Assembly (NCBI GenBank): GCA_032718475.1
Contig: JAUCBJ010007967.1
Location: forward strand, 17,753 to 81,752
Direction of reading: 5' to 3'
Source of the DNA: Nemertoderma westbladi
Lineage: Eukaryota; Xenacoelomorpha; Nemertodermatida; Nemertodermatidae
DNA: 64,000 nt
The stretch's first letter is position 1. Each line of letters starts with the position of its first letter. The translations under genes and the position numbers were made by a program. The notes below the pieces were generated by a model that did not search any database, was not told the DNA's origin, and worked only from the letters and a program-made list of their open reading frames with translations. This document shows, piece after piece, positions 44,276 through 54,304 of this stretch.

Positions 44276-46430
44276 TGTGGGGCGAGCCACAAAGTGAGTG
44301 AGCCTTAGCGTAGTGGTACCATTAATCAACCTGTGGGGCGAGCCACGAAGTGAGTGAGCCTTAGCGTAGTGGTACCATTAATCAACCTGTCGTTCTGTCG
44401 CGTTTTTTTTCAGTATTTTATTTTAAACGTTAATAACTCGGCCAATCCTTGATGAAATCTATCCAAACTTGGTACACATGTTGTTTGGCAAAAGTTTGAA
44501 AATTTTCCAAGTAGAATTTGCGTGGGGCCTTCGTGCAGCATCAGTGTAACTGTTATTGTAGTTATAATATATTTATTTATCCAAATTTAAAATGCGTTAA
44601 ATTATTATTACTGTAGGATAAATCAGCTGGGTTTTCTCACAAATTTTGCAATACATTGGGGTTGTCTGCATGTACCATGTGTACCGGTACTGTCAGGCTG
44701 TACTCAATCCCTGAATCGAGAATCCAGGAATCCTGCGAATGAATTGAGAATCAGTCAATACTGCAATACTGGTCAGCCGGTACCATACACTGCAGACATG
44801 CCATATCATGTAATCTAATTAACCCCGGCTTCCCTTGCGGTGATTAAAGTTTAGGCCTAATTAGCCCAGTACCGGTACCGGCACCGGTAATAATAATATA
44901 ATAGTTTAGATAGTTACCGCTAATCATTCAGTCATTGCTGCATTGGCACGGTACACCGTATTGCTGTACTGCCGTTGTAGTGCGCACCGTAGGTACCACC
45001 CATGGCCATGACAAGGACTTTGCTGTGAAATTAGCGTAGGCTGACTGTGCTGATTATCAGATTATGGTACTGTGGTACAAGCTATATACTGTTAGGTATA
45101 CTGCTGTATTGGGGTGGGGTTAGGCTGTTAGGAATAATCCATTTGTTTTAGCATTTAATCCCCTTATTTATTATAAAACCATTGGAAATATTCGCAAATG
45201 CCGCTCCATTACTGTCTGAAACGCTCCCTGGACCCGAGCAGCCGAGTTGCTTCAAGAGGTGATTAACGGGGGAATACTACGCTGCTACGGAATTGCTTGT
45301 TTGTCAGTACGATTCTATTTGGGTATTTACTACACTCAGACACTGGGAATACGGAGGTCGGTCAGATCGTAATGCGGGCAACTACCAAGTTCCTCATGCC
45401 TCACTCCGGTCACCCACCTTGGAGTGCGGTGGGAAGGGTCCCACTTACTGACTTACGTCGACGACTGGACGAATCAACGAGGATTGCGATCTGGGTTTAG
45501 CGGCGGCCCGGATCCTGGTATCGCCTGGGGGAAATGGTTGAACGTCGGTCATACTTGTATCGCACTGGATTACGTTCTCTGCGACGTGAAAGTGTGAAGC
45601 GAATTCGTTGTCGAATTGGGTCGAAAGCTGCGGGAATTCTACTGTTCTACAGGAGTAAACCGCAGCGGTCCGGTGACTACGAACGGATACTACTGGGATA
45701 AGCAGGTATAAGCTGGCACTCAACAAAACCAACGCTTATCACAGGTCGGTATGGTTACCTCGAAACCGGCGCGACTGTCCACTCGAATACAACTTCAAAA
45801 CACAAACGCCAACAATAAACTGAAAGCGAATCGAACGTCTTCAGAAGAATCTGTCATTGGGACGGAGAAAAGGAAGCCGAAACCACGGGAATGGACCACA
45901 GCTAAGATTGAATGCTCCCATTGTCAGAGTTCCTGGACCGAAATTGAAACACCAATTGCCGATGGGCTTGATCTCTCAAACCAAAACTTCCTCTGCGGGG
46001 TTTGCGTGGCAGTAAAGATTGAAAGTCTGGAAGCTGGCATCCCTAGGTATTATTATTATAAAGAGCGTCAGCCTGTGTTTAATAAATATATTTTAATACA
46101 AAGCAGGTCGAACGCAAATAGGCTTATAATGAAGACGAGTACTGCATTGATTATATTCCTATAAACCACCTGGCTTTGCATATTGAACGTGCGTTTGGAA
46201 ATAAGTTCGTGCTACCCTTCCGTGGGTGGTAGATGTCGCGGTTATGTATTGGTGGGTGGGGGAGGGGGGTGCAGATTAAAAGGGGTGAACACGTACTGTC
46301 CCCCTTTCTTTGATTAATTGGTGGTGTGGGTTAATCTCTCATAACCTGATTTTATGATACAGTCGCACAATTTTAATTTGTATCTCATAACTGGGCCTCG
46401 TGCTGCGCGAAGGCCCCACGAACGTGTCGT
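44276..46430 (+). mobile_element. Element X, plus-strand copy 1
   Basis: Starts with a 56-bp edge sequence in tandem (44,276-44,331 and from 44,332): TGTGGGGCGAGCCAC followed by AAGTGAGTGAGCC and CTTAGCGTAGTGGTACC. Continues through AACTCGGCCAATCCTTGATG and CAAACTTGGTACACATGTTG, an ACCGGT-rich stretch, the conserved ORF near 45,190-45,500 (here frameshifted), and the Cys-rich ORF at 45,751. It ends at GCGCGAAGGCCCCACGAACG. It matches the minus-strand copy at 22.9-26.5 kb in inverse orientation. Confidence 0.65.
45751..46164 (+). CDS. Cys-rich (2x CxxC) protein fragment in element X
   Basis: Open for 137 codons from ATG 45,751. A basic Ser/Lys/Thr-rich N-terminal part (about 1-45) is followed by CSHC (about residues 53-56), an acidic linker, and CGVC (about 82-85), a spacing that suits a small zinc-binding fold, then AVKIESLEAG and a tail that looks untranslated. 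The same segment recurs at 49,145-49,460 (with CSHG, so one Cys lost, and a 1-bp shift upstream) and, on the minus strand, at 22,875-23,360 (partial). An AG/GTATAAG junction at 45,708 suggests splicing. Repetition in three copies marks it as element-borne; function unknown. Confidence 0.4.
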   Translation: MVTSKPARLSTRIQLQNTNANNKLKANRTSSEESVIGTEKRKPKPREWTTAKIECSHCQSSWTEIETPIADGLDLSNQNFLCGVCVAVKIESLEAGIPRYYYYKERQPVFNKYILIQSRSNANRLIMKTSTALIIFL

Positions 46431-48246
46431 TCTGTCGTTCTGTCGCGTTTTTTTTCAGTATTTTATTTTAAACGTTAATAACTCGGCCAATCCTTGATGA
46501 AATCTATCCAAACTTGGTACACATGTTGTTTGGCAAAAGTTTGAAAATTTTCCAAGTAGAATTTGCGTGGGGCTTTCGTGCAGCATCAGTGTAACTGTTA
46601 TTGCAGTTATAATAAATTTATTTATCCAAATTTAAAATGCGTTAAATTATTATTACTGTAGGATAAATCAGCTGTGTTTCTAACAAATTTTGCAATTCTG
46701 CATGTACCATGTGTACCGGTACTGCAGTACTGTCAGGCTGTACTCAATCCCTGAATCGAGAATCCTGCAATTAGTCAATACTGCAATACTGGTCAACCGG
46801 TACCATACACTGCAGACATGCCATATCATGCAACCCTTGCGGTGATTATAGTTTAGGCCTAATTCAGTAATTAGCCCAGTACCGGCACCGGTAATAATAA
46901 TACTGTAATATAGGCCTAATAGTTTAAATAGTTACCGCTAATCATTCAGTCATTGGCACGGTCCGTACACCGTATTGCTGTACTGCCGTTGTAGTGCGCA
47001 CCGTAGGTACCACCCATGGCCTATCTACTACACACAGGCCATGACAAGGACTTTGCTGTGAAATTAGCGTAGGCTGACTGTGCTGATTATGGTACTGTCA
47101 GACTGTGGTACCTAAGCTATATACTGTTAGGTATATTGCTGTATTGGGGTGGGGTTAGGAATAATCCATTTGTTTTAGCATTGAACTGTTGAATCCCCTT
47201 ATTTATTATAAAACCATTGGAAATATTCGCAAATGCCGCTCCATTACTGTCTGAAACGCTCCCGACAGTCCGATGCTGCGATGTATCTGCCCGACCCCGA
47301 GCAGCCGAGTTGCTTCAAGAGGTGATTAACGGGGGAATACTACGGAATTGCTTGTTTGTCAGTACGATTCTATTTGGGTATTTACTACACTCAGACACTG
47401 GGAATACGGCGGTCGGTCAGATCGTAATGCGGGCCACTGCCAAGTTCCTCATGCCTCACTCCGGTCACCCACCTTGGAGTGCGGTGGGAAGAGTCCCACT
47501 TACTGACTTACGTCGACGACTGGACGAATCGACGAGGATTGCGATCTGGGTTTAGCGGCGGCCCGGATCCTGGGATCGCTGGGGGAAATGGTTGAACGTT
47601 GGGCAGACGTTATCGCACTGGATTACGTTCTCTGTGACGCGAAAGTGTGAAGCGAATTCGTTGTCGAATTGGGTCGGAAGCTGCGGGAATTCTACTGTTC
47701 TACGGGAGTAAACCGCAGCGGTCCGGTGACTACGGACGGATACTACTGGGATAAGCAGGTATTTCGATCGAGTTTCTCGTATTCTCGATGCTCGAGGCGG
47801 ATAGAGAGTTGGTTGTGTTGGGCGGTGTTGTTCAATTCTATCAAACATATTAAATAATTGGTAAAATAATAAAAACACACCAGATAAAGATACTGAGCTT
47901 ATGGTAAAGAGATAGGCCGAACTTACAATTTCCAAATAGATTGTTCATATAATAAATATATTTTTGGTATTTGATTTCAAGATAGGGGGGGGGGGGGGGG
48001 GGGGGGGCTGGACGCAATAAAAATTCATCCCTCTCCAGGGGAAATTGGACGCAAATAACAACAGCTGATTTCTCTCAAAAATAAAACTGTAACCTGTTCT
48101 ATTGTGTTTACTTTATTGTTTTGGTTAAAATAACGTGCCACTGTAACCTGCTCCTTTCCCAAAATTGAGAAATTAATATTGAGGCGGGATATTAATTCGC
48201 CAAGATGGGATTTGCGTCCAGTCCCACCCCCTCCTATCTCTTGATT
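46431..48246 (+). mobile_element. Element X, plus-strand copy 2
   Basis: Begins GTCGTTCTGTCGCG and repeats the whole first half of copy 1 with fewer lesions. After ATAAGCAG/GTAT at about 47,757 it continues differently from copy 1: TTTCGATCGAGTTTCTCG, a run of 23 G (47,985-48,007), and CTGGACGCAA-containing repeats. This second half matches 24,397-24,895 on the other arm in reverse complement. The two plus-strand copies therefore share a 5' half and differ in 3' half. Confidence 0.65.
47217..47555 (+). CDS. Conserved 112-codon ORF of element X, unidentified
   Basis: ATG-started frame reading ...ELLQEVINGGILRNCLFVS, TILFGYLLHSDTGNTAVGQI, VMRATAKFLMPHSGHPPWSA and ending ESTRIAIWV. The same peptide is present with few changes on the minus strand at 25,090-25,407 and, shifted, at 45,190-45,500. 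The central stretch is hydrophobic, the C-terminus basic. I recognise no family. A minus-strand frame over 47,552-47,935 (MFDRIEQHRPTQPTLY...) is also preserved in the copies, so which strand is coding is not settled. Confidence 0.35.
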   Translation: MEIFANAAPLLSETLPTVRCCDVSARPRAAELLQEVINGGILRNCLFVSTILFGYLLHSDTGNTAVGQIVMRATAKFLMPHSGHPPWSAVGRVPLTDLRRRLDESTRIAIWV

Positions 48247-48777
48247 TCACTAAAAAATAGAATACATTGCATTTTACTGTTATAATTACTGTATTGAATA
48301 AAATAATTAATTGATTGTTTATTAAACCGTGCTAAGCACGTTGAACTGGAGCTCTAACAATTCCCCACTAGCGGCAGACAGGAACTGTAAAAGTCTCTGT
48401 AGAATTTCTAATTAAGCAATGCTCTTAGGTAACTACTACTAAATTTCAGATGAATCTGATCGTTGGTTCTATAATTACAGCTATTTTTACGTTTCTGTTA
48501 ATTCGCCCCCTAGCAGCAGACCGGGGAACTGTAGAAGTCTGTCTGTGTGTAGAATTTCTAAATTTTTTATAGACTACATGTGTACCAAGTTTGGTTCCAT
48601 TTCATCCATGATTGACCGACTTATTAGCGTTCAAACATTCCTGCCACAAACATAGCCAGAGGCAGCCACAAACGAATAAAAGCTGCAGGAACTCGAGCGA
48701 TAATTAATTTATTAATTATTAAATACTGTTTCAATTAAATTCTTTACGAAAATCTAGTCATCTTCTTTTAAATATGG
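48247..48777. other. Spacer, short repeats
   Basis: No gene. A phrase of the type CCCCxxTAGCxGCAGACxGG..AACTGTA..AGTCT occurs near 48,364 and 48,507, resembling the units of the array further right. TACATGTGTACCAAGTTTGG near 48,567 echoes element X. Confidence 0.4.
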
Positions 48778-49465
48778 ACCCTGCATTCATGGAATATATA
48801 ATATTTGATAATTCATCAGTCAGCCTACGCTAATTTCACAGCAAAGTCCTTGTCATGGCCTGTGTGTAGTAGGCCATGGTACCACCCTACTACCGGCTGA
48901 CCGCGTGACCGGTGGCAACTAGCACTTCAGCACTTGCGCAGCAACAGCACTACCGGCGATACACAGGTTGAAATTTATGTAGAGTTTGCTCAACAGTACA
49001 GATATAAAATAGTTATCTAAATTATATATATTACTATTGACAAGTATTGAAATATATACCGTTATTCGTGTTATCAGTATTTGCAACATCTGACATTGAA
49101 GAGGTGAGAGAAGAAGAATACCGGCACTCAACATATCCAACGCTTATCACAGGTCGGCATGGTTACCTCGAAACCGGCGCGACTGTCCACTCGAATACAA
49201 CTTCAAAAACACAAACGCCAACAATAAACTGAAAGCGAATCGAACGTCTTCAGAAGAATCTGTCATTGGGACGAAGAAAAGGAAGCCGAAACCACGGGAA
49301 TGGACCACAGCTAAGATTGAATGCTCCCATGGTCAGAGTTCCTGGACCGAAATTGAAACACCAATTGCCGATGGGCTTGATCTCTCAAACCAAAACTTCC
49401 TCTGCGGGGTTTGCGCGGCAGTAAAGATTGAAAGTCTGGAAGCTGGCATCCCTAGGTATCTATAT
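48778..49465 (+). mobile_element. Element X fragment with Cys-rich segment
   Basis: 48,778-48,860 matches 23,815-23,908 in reverse complement. From about 49,118 (GGCACTCAACATATCCAACG) to 49,460 it repeats the Cys-rich ORF region of 45,712-46,040, with a 1-bp insertion near 49,204 and Cys to Gly in the first CxxC. The copy is therefore broken. Confidence 0.6.
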
Positions 49466-49690
49466 ATATAAATATCATGTGTCTGTCTGTCTGTCTGTTT
49501 GTCTGTCCAAGCTATACGTTTCTACACACAAGCACCAATCGGAGCTTGCGATACATCGACGAAAGCTCTCGTCACGAGCACGTGCACTGTCGCTATCTCG
49601 AGTCTTATTTTACGCGTTTGTTTGCGTGAATGCGAATTTCGTGAATTCGGTACCGGTAGCGCGGTAGGCCTAGCAGTTCATTCTGTCATG
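49466..49690. other. GTCT microsatellite and GC-richer spacer
   Basis: A (GTCT)n tract at 49,480-49,508 is followed by a stretch with several palindromic sites (GAATTC, ACCGGT, AGGCCT) leading into the 147-bp array. Short plus-strand frames have no recognisable domain. Confidence 0.4.
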
Positions 49691-50575
49691 ATACTTTGCA
49701 GATCTGTTCCCGACCATAGACTGTGTGTTTGGGAGGACACTGATCAATCTGCAGTTCTCCAGTCTGCCGCTAGGGGGCGAAATATCCGAAACTGAAAACA
49801 TCTCCCATTTCGTTATTATTAAAGCCTTTTAGCTGATACATGGCAGAGGTCTTCTACACCATAGGCTGTGTGTTTGGGGAGGATGCTGACCAATCTGCAA
49901 TTTCCCAGTCTGCCGCTAGGGGGAGAAATATCTAAAAGTGAAAACCTTCTCCCATTTCTTTGTTTATAATGCTTTTTTGCTGATACTTGGCAGAGGTCTA
50001 CTACACCATACAGCGTGTTTGGGGAGGAGCTAGAATCAGTCTGCATTTCTCCAGTCTACCGCTAGGGGGCCAAATGTCTGAAAGTGAAAACCTTATCCCA
50101 TTTCGTTATTAATAATGCTTTTAGGCTGACACTTGGCAGATGTGTATTACACCATATGGTGTGTGTCTGTGGAGGACGCCCAAATACCTGCAGTTCTCCA
50201 TTCGGCCGCTAGGGGGCGAAATATCTGAAAGTGAAATCCTTATCCCATTTCGTTGTTTATAATGCTTTTAGGCTGATACTTGGCAGAGGTCTACTACACC
50301 ATAGACTGCGTGTTTGTGGAGAACTCTGACCAATCTGCAATTCCTCTGTCTGCCACTAGGGGGCCAAATGTCTGAAAGTGAAAACCTTATCCCATTTCGT
50401 TATTAATAATGCTTTTAGGCTGACACTGGGCAGATGTGTATTACACCATATGGTGTGTGTCTGTGGAGGACGCCCAACTACCTGCAGTTCTCCATTCGGC
50501 CACTAAGGGGCGAAATATCTGAAAGTGAAAACCTTATCCCATTTCGTTGTTTATAATTCTTATAGACTGGTAAAA

Positions 50576-52030
50576 ATGCCTGAGTGTTTAAAGCTCATCT
50601 ATCCCATCATAGTAGACATGTACCGTACAACAAGAGTCCCACAAGAAATGAAAACAAATAAGTTGGTGCCAGTTCCCAAGAAGGGCAACCTAACACTCTA
50701 TGGTTCTTTTCGGGGAATCTCATTGATCTCGATTGCTGCAAAACTATACAATAGAATTCTATTAAATCGCATCAGGGATCCCATTGAGAGACTGCTACGT
50801 GGAAATCAGAATGGGTTCCGTAAAGGTCGTGGGACCATGGAGCCCATTTTGGCACTTAGAAGGATAATTGAAGAGTTATCAAAAAAGAAAGACAGGCATC
50901 TGGCTGTTATCTTTGTTGACTTCTTCAAGGCCTTTGATTCAGTCTCTCGCTCACGTATGTTCAGCATACTTTCATTATATGGGATTCCTGATGAAATTAT
51001 TGCAGCAATCAGATCAGTATACGATGGTTCGACAACATTTGTGTCTACTGTTGATGGTGACACAGAACCATTTGAAGTGTTATGGGGCGTCCTCCAAGGA
51101 GACACACTTGCACCATTCTTGTTCATTATTGTGGTTGACTATGTTCTACGCATGTCCTTAGATCATCATAATGATGATGGGGTGATGATAACTCCACCTA
51201 CTGGCTCCAGAAGTCGAGGAAATCCTGCCAAGTACCTAACTGATCTAGACTTTGCTGATGACTTAGGAGTACTCTCAGAATCATTAGAGGGAGCCCAGCG
51301 GCTCCTCAGCTCATTAGAACATGCTGCTTCTAGTGTTGGTCTTTTTATTAACTCCAGAAAGACCAAAATTCTGACAGTTAACTTTGAAAGTCCTCAGCAA
51401 GTCTCTGATCGGATGAGCATAAGCTCAAAGGATGGTATGCTTGAGCATGTGGACGACTTCTGTTACCTGGGATCATGGATCCGGAAGTCAGGTGAGGACC
51501 TTCGAATACGTAAGGGAAAGGCATGGGCAGCCTTGAATAGGCTTTCCAGGATTTGGAAGTCACCTAGAATTAATCGGAAACTTAAGGTCCGATTATTCAG
51601 AGCAGCAGTAGTTCCAGTACTCCTCTACGGGAGTCCATGCTGGGCTCTAACTGCTGAGGACACCAAATCTCTGGATGGCACATTCACAAGAATGCTACGC
51701 CGGGTACATTGTGTCAAGTACAATGCACACATCTCCAACCAGACACTATATAACATTGGAGGTGTCTCATTGGTTCCCCCAAGCTTGACACTAGAACAAA
51801 ATCGCTTCCGCTTTGCAGGACATTGCTTTCGCCGTGAGGACCAGCCAGTGCATAATCTTGTACTTTGGCAGCCTCATGGAGTGAATAAGCATGGTGGACA
51901 GCCCATGACTTTCTTGAGACGCATCTTAAAGGACACTGGCCTTAAAGATGCGGATGATCTAGCAAATGTCATGGGTGATAGGGAGTTGTGGCGGTGCAAT
52001 TTTGTTGACAAGCCGGCACAGCATTCTTAA
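50576..52030 (+). CDS. RTE-like LINE reverse transcriptase, 5'-truncated
   Basis: Open for 484 codons from the first ATG at 50,576; the frame runs upstream into satellite sequence, so the insertion joint is about 50,563-50,575. Motifs: FRGISLISIAAKLYNRILL (45-63), NGFRKGRGTMEPIL (79-92), motif A FVDFFKAFD (113-121), GVLQGDTLAPFLF (171-183), catalytic FADD (226-229), then a C-terminal region with LLYGSPCWALT and FAGHCFRRED. RT copies LINE RNA into DNA at the target. The N-terminal endonuclease is missing, so this is a truncated insertion. It has no frameshift in the RT, implying recent arrival. Clade placement (RTE-like) is from motif style only. Confidence 0.85.
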   Translation: MPECLKLIYPIIVDMYRTTRVPQEMKTNKLVPVPKKGNLTLYGSFRGISLISIAAKLYNRILLNRIRDPIERLLRGNQNGFRKGRGTMEPILALRRIIEELSKKKDRHLAVIFVDFFKAFDSVSRSRMFSILSLYGIPDEIIAAIRSVYDGSTTFVSTVDGDTEPFEVLWGVLQGDTLAPFLFIIVVDYVLRMSLDHHNDDGVMITPPTGSRSRGNPAKYLTDLDFADDLGVLSESLEGAQRLLSSLEHAASSVGLFINSRKTKILTVNFESPQQVSDRMSISSKDGMLEHVDDFCYLGSWIRKSGEDLRIRKGKAWAALNRLSRIWKSPRINRKLKVRLFRAAVVPVLLYGSPCWALTAEDTKSLDGTFTRMLRRVHCVKYNAHISNQTLYNIGGVSLVPPSLTLEQNRFRFAGHCFRREDQPVHNLVLWQPHGVNKHGGQPMTFLRRILKDTGLKDADDLANVMGDRELWRCNFVDKPAQHS

Positions 52031-52078
52031 AAATGCAGCTGCAATGCAGCATGCCGATCCTAGTAGTAGTAGTAGTAG
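52031..52078 (+). mobile_element. LINE 3' end with (TAG)n tail
   Basis: A short 3' untranslated region ends in six TAG units (52,061-52,078), after which the 147-bp array resumes at GCTGGTACTTGGCAG. Simple-repeat tails in place of poly(A) are usual for RTE-type LINEs. A very short duplication (about CTGGTA) may flank the insertion. Confidence 0.75.
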
Positions 52079-53270
52079 GCTGGTACTTGGCAGAGGTCTA
52101 CTACACCATAGGCTGCGTGTTTGTGGAGAACTCTGACCAATCTGCAATTCCTCTGTCTGCCACTAGGGGGCCAAATGTCTGAAAGTGAAAACCTTATACC
52201 ATTTCGTTATTAATAATGCTTTTACGATGACACTTGGCAGATGTGTATTACACCATAGGCTGTGTGTCTGAAGAGGACGCCGAACAACCTGCAGTTCTCT
52301 ATTCGGCCGCTAGGGGGCGAAATGTCTGAACGTGAAAACCTTATCCCATTTTGATGTTTATAATGTTTTTAGGCTGATACTTGTCAGAGGTCTACTACAT
52401 CAAAGACTGCGTGTTTGTGGAGAACTAAGACCAATCTGCAATAGCTCTGTCTGTCGCTAGGGGGCGCAATGTCTGAAAGTGAAAACCTTTATGCATTTCA
52501 TTGTTTATAATGCTTTTTTGCTGATACTTGGCAGAGGTCTACTACACCATAGACTGTGTGTTTGGGGAGAAGCTAGAACCAGTCTGCATTTATCCAGTCT
52601 ATCGCTTGGGGGCCAAATGTCTGAAAGTGAAAACCTTATCCCAATTCGTTATTAATATGATTTCAGGCTGACACTTGCCAGATGTGTAGTACACCATAGG
52701 GTGTGTGTCTAGGTAAGACGCCGAACCAACTGCAGTTTTCCATTCGGCCGCTAAGGGGCGAAATGTCTGAAAGTGAAAACCTTATCCCGTTTCGTTGTTT
52801 CTAATGCTTTTAGGCTGATACTTGTCAGAGGTCTACTACACCATAGACTGCGTGTTTGTGGAAAACTCTGACCAATCTGCAATTTCTCAGTCTGCCGCTA
52901 GAGGGTGAAATGTCTCAAGTGAAATTCTTCTCCCATTTCGTTGTTTCTAATGCTTTTTTGCTTATACTTGGGAAAGGTATACTACACCATAGGCTGTGTG
53001 TTTGGGGCGGATGCTAACCAGTCTGCAGATCTCCAGTATACTGCTAGAGGGTGCGAAATCGGGTCTGAAAAGTGAAAACATTCTCTCATTTATTTATTAA
53101 AAATGCTTTTAGGCTGATACTTGGCAGAGGTATACTGTACTACATCATAAGCTGCGTCTTTGGGAAGGACGTTGACCAGTCTGCAGTTCTCCAGTCCGCC
53201 ACTAGGGGACGAATTGTCTGAAAGTGAACTCCTTCTCCCATTTAAATTCTTTAGAGTTTATTCTTGGCAG

Positions 53271-53627
53271 CGATCTAAAAGTACTGTACAGTACCTACTA
53301 AACTAAATAAACTATAGGTTGTGTTTACGAGGATGATAACCACCTGCAGTTCTACAGTTTAACCTTCTTCCATATTTTTACTATTTGTAATCCTTTGGAA
53401 ATTATACTTGGCAGGTATTTATCTACTTTATACAACCTTAAGCCTTATGTTGTACGTAGTATGTAGAAATTTGAAAAGTAAAACAGCTTCAGTCCTTTTG
53501 TTTGAGAGAACACTCAATCATGTGACGTTATGTTAATTATGTTAAGTTAATTAATTAATCTAATGTTTGGAATGGTGAATAGGCTTGTAATTGCAAAATG
53601 TTGACTATAACCTAAAAATATGTTTCA
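53271..53627. other. Spacer, nothing recognised
   Basis: AT-rich DNA with degenerating traces of the array (ATTATACTTGGCAGG near 53,400). No gene seen. Confidence 0.45.
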
Positions 53628-54304
53628 TGTAAAGGCTTTTGCGGATATAACTAGTCATTTTCCCCGCAAAGTACTGTGTAGGTGTTTTAGCGGACATAAA
53701 AAGCCATTTTTTCTGTATGTGTACTTTAGCGGACATAAACAGCCATTTTATCCCGCAATACGCCAATACTCTAAAGGATGGTGGTTCAGATGACGAAATC
53801 TGTCAGCTGATTTCCTGTCGACGTGAAACATCCTCTCTTTGTTCAGCTCACTCAGCTCAGCCAATCAGAGCGATTTTCATTTTTTCTTGTACAGAATCCT
53901 ATGGAAGATCGCGCAATGCATTACGGTCTTTGTTTACCTTTTCCTGAGCCCCAGAACATCGGCTTTGGAATTATTCTGAGTTTCAGACTTTAACCAAACA
54001 TTAGACGGCTTTGATTATAGGAACATATAACTGTTATCAGTACACACGAACCATACATACCTGTCCTACCGCATTATTTTACTTCTGTTTACTGTTGGTT
54101 ATTAATTGTTATAAGTTGATGGATATGTTGTTATATTTGGAGAATATCGATAAGTAATCATAAAACCCCAATCTTCTTGATATACTGAAGGTAAGAGGGA
54201 CCCGTTACCTGTAGCAATTGCGACTTACATTATAGTGGTTTTGGAGTGAATTGAATGCTATTTCATAATCCCTACATGTGTCAGTTGCTATTCTCCTTAT
54301 ATAT
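53628..54304 (+). mobile_element. BEL-family LTR, element B 5' end
   Basis: Starts TGTAAAGGCTTTTGCGG and follows the same landmarks as the other LTRs (GGTGTTTTAGCGGACATAAA, CAGCTGATTTCC, CCAATCAGAGCG, GGCTTTGATTATAG, CACTACA-like, TTATATAT), with a duplicated GCGGACATAAA phrase. More diverged than the A, C and 20,481 copies. The 3' boundary is estimated from the end of similarity. Confidence 0.65.

Larger units (their letters stand above)
49691..53270. repeat. 147-bp tandem array with CTCF-like core in each unit
   Basis: Fourteen units are visible, six before and eight after an inserted LINE. Each contains CTGATACTTGGCAGAGGTCT or a variant, CACCATA, TGTGTGTTT, a TCTGCAGTTCTCCA-like phrase, then a CCGCTAGGGGGCGA core, GTCTGAAAGTGAAAACC, and TCCCATTTCGTTGTTTATAATGCTTTT. 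Core starts: 49,767; 49,913; 50,059; 50,206; 50,353; 50,500; 52,160; 52,307; 52,454; 52,602; 52,748; 52,895; 53,040; 53,199, mostly 146-148 apart. Two unit types tend to alternate (TGATAC..GAGGTC and TGACAC..GATGTG with TTCGGCC). Units at the right edge are more diverged. Confidence 0.9.

Noticed and set aside
50525-50575. Extension of the LINE RT reading frame upstream of ATG 50,576
   Set aside because: This part is array sequence (GTGAAAACCTTATCCC and so on), so it is fortuitously in frame at the insertion joint.
49691-53270. CRISPR array
   Set aside because: Units repeat over their whole 147-bp length with no unique spacers, and the genome is eukaryotic. The same applies to the 18-, 21- and 42-bp arrays.
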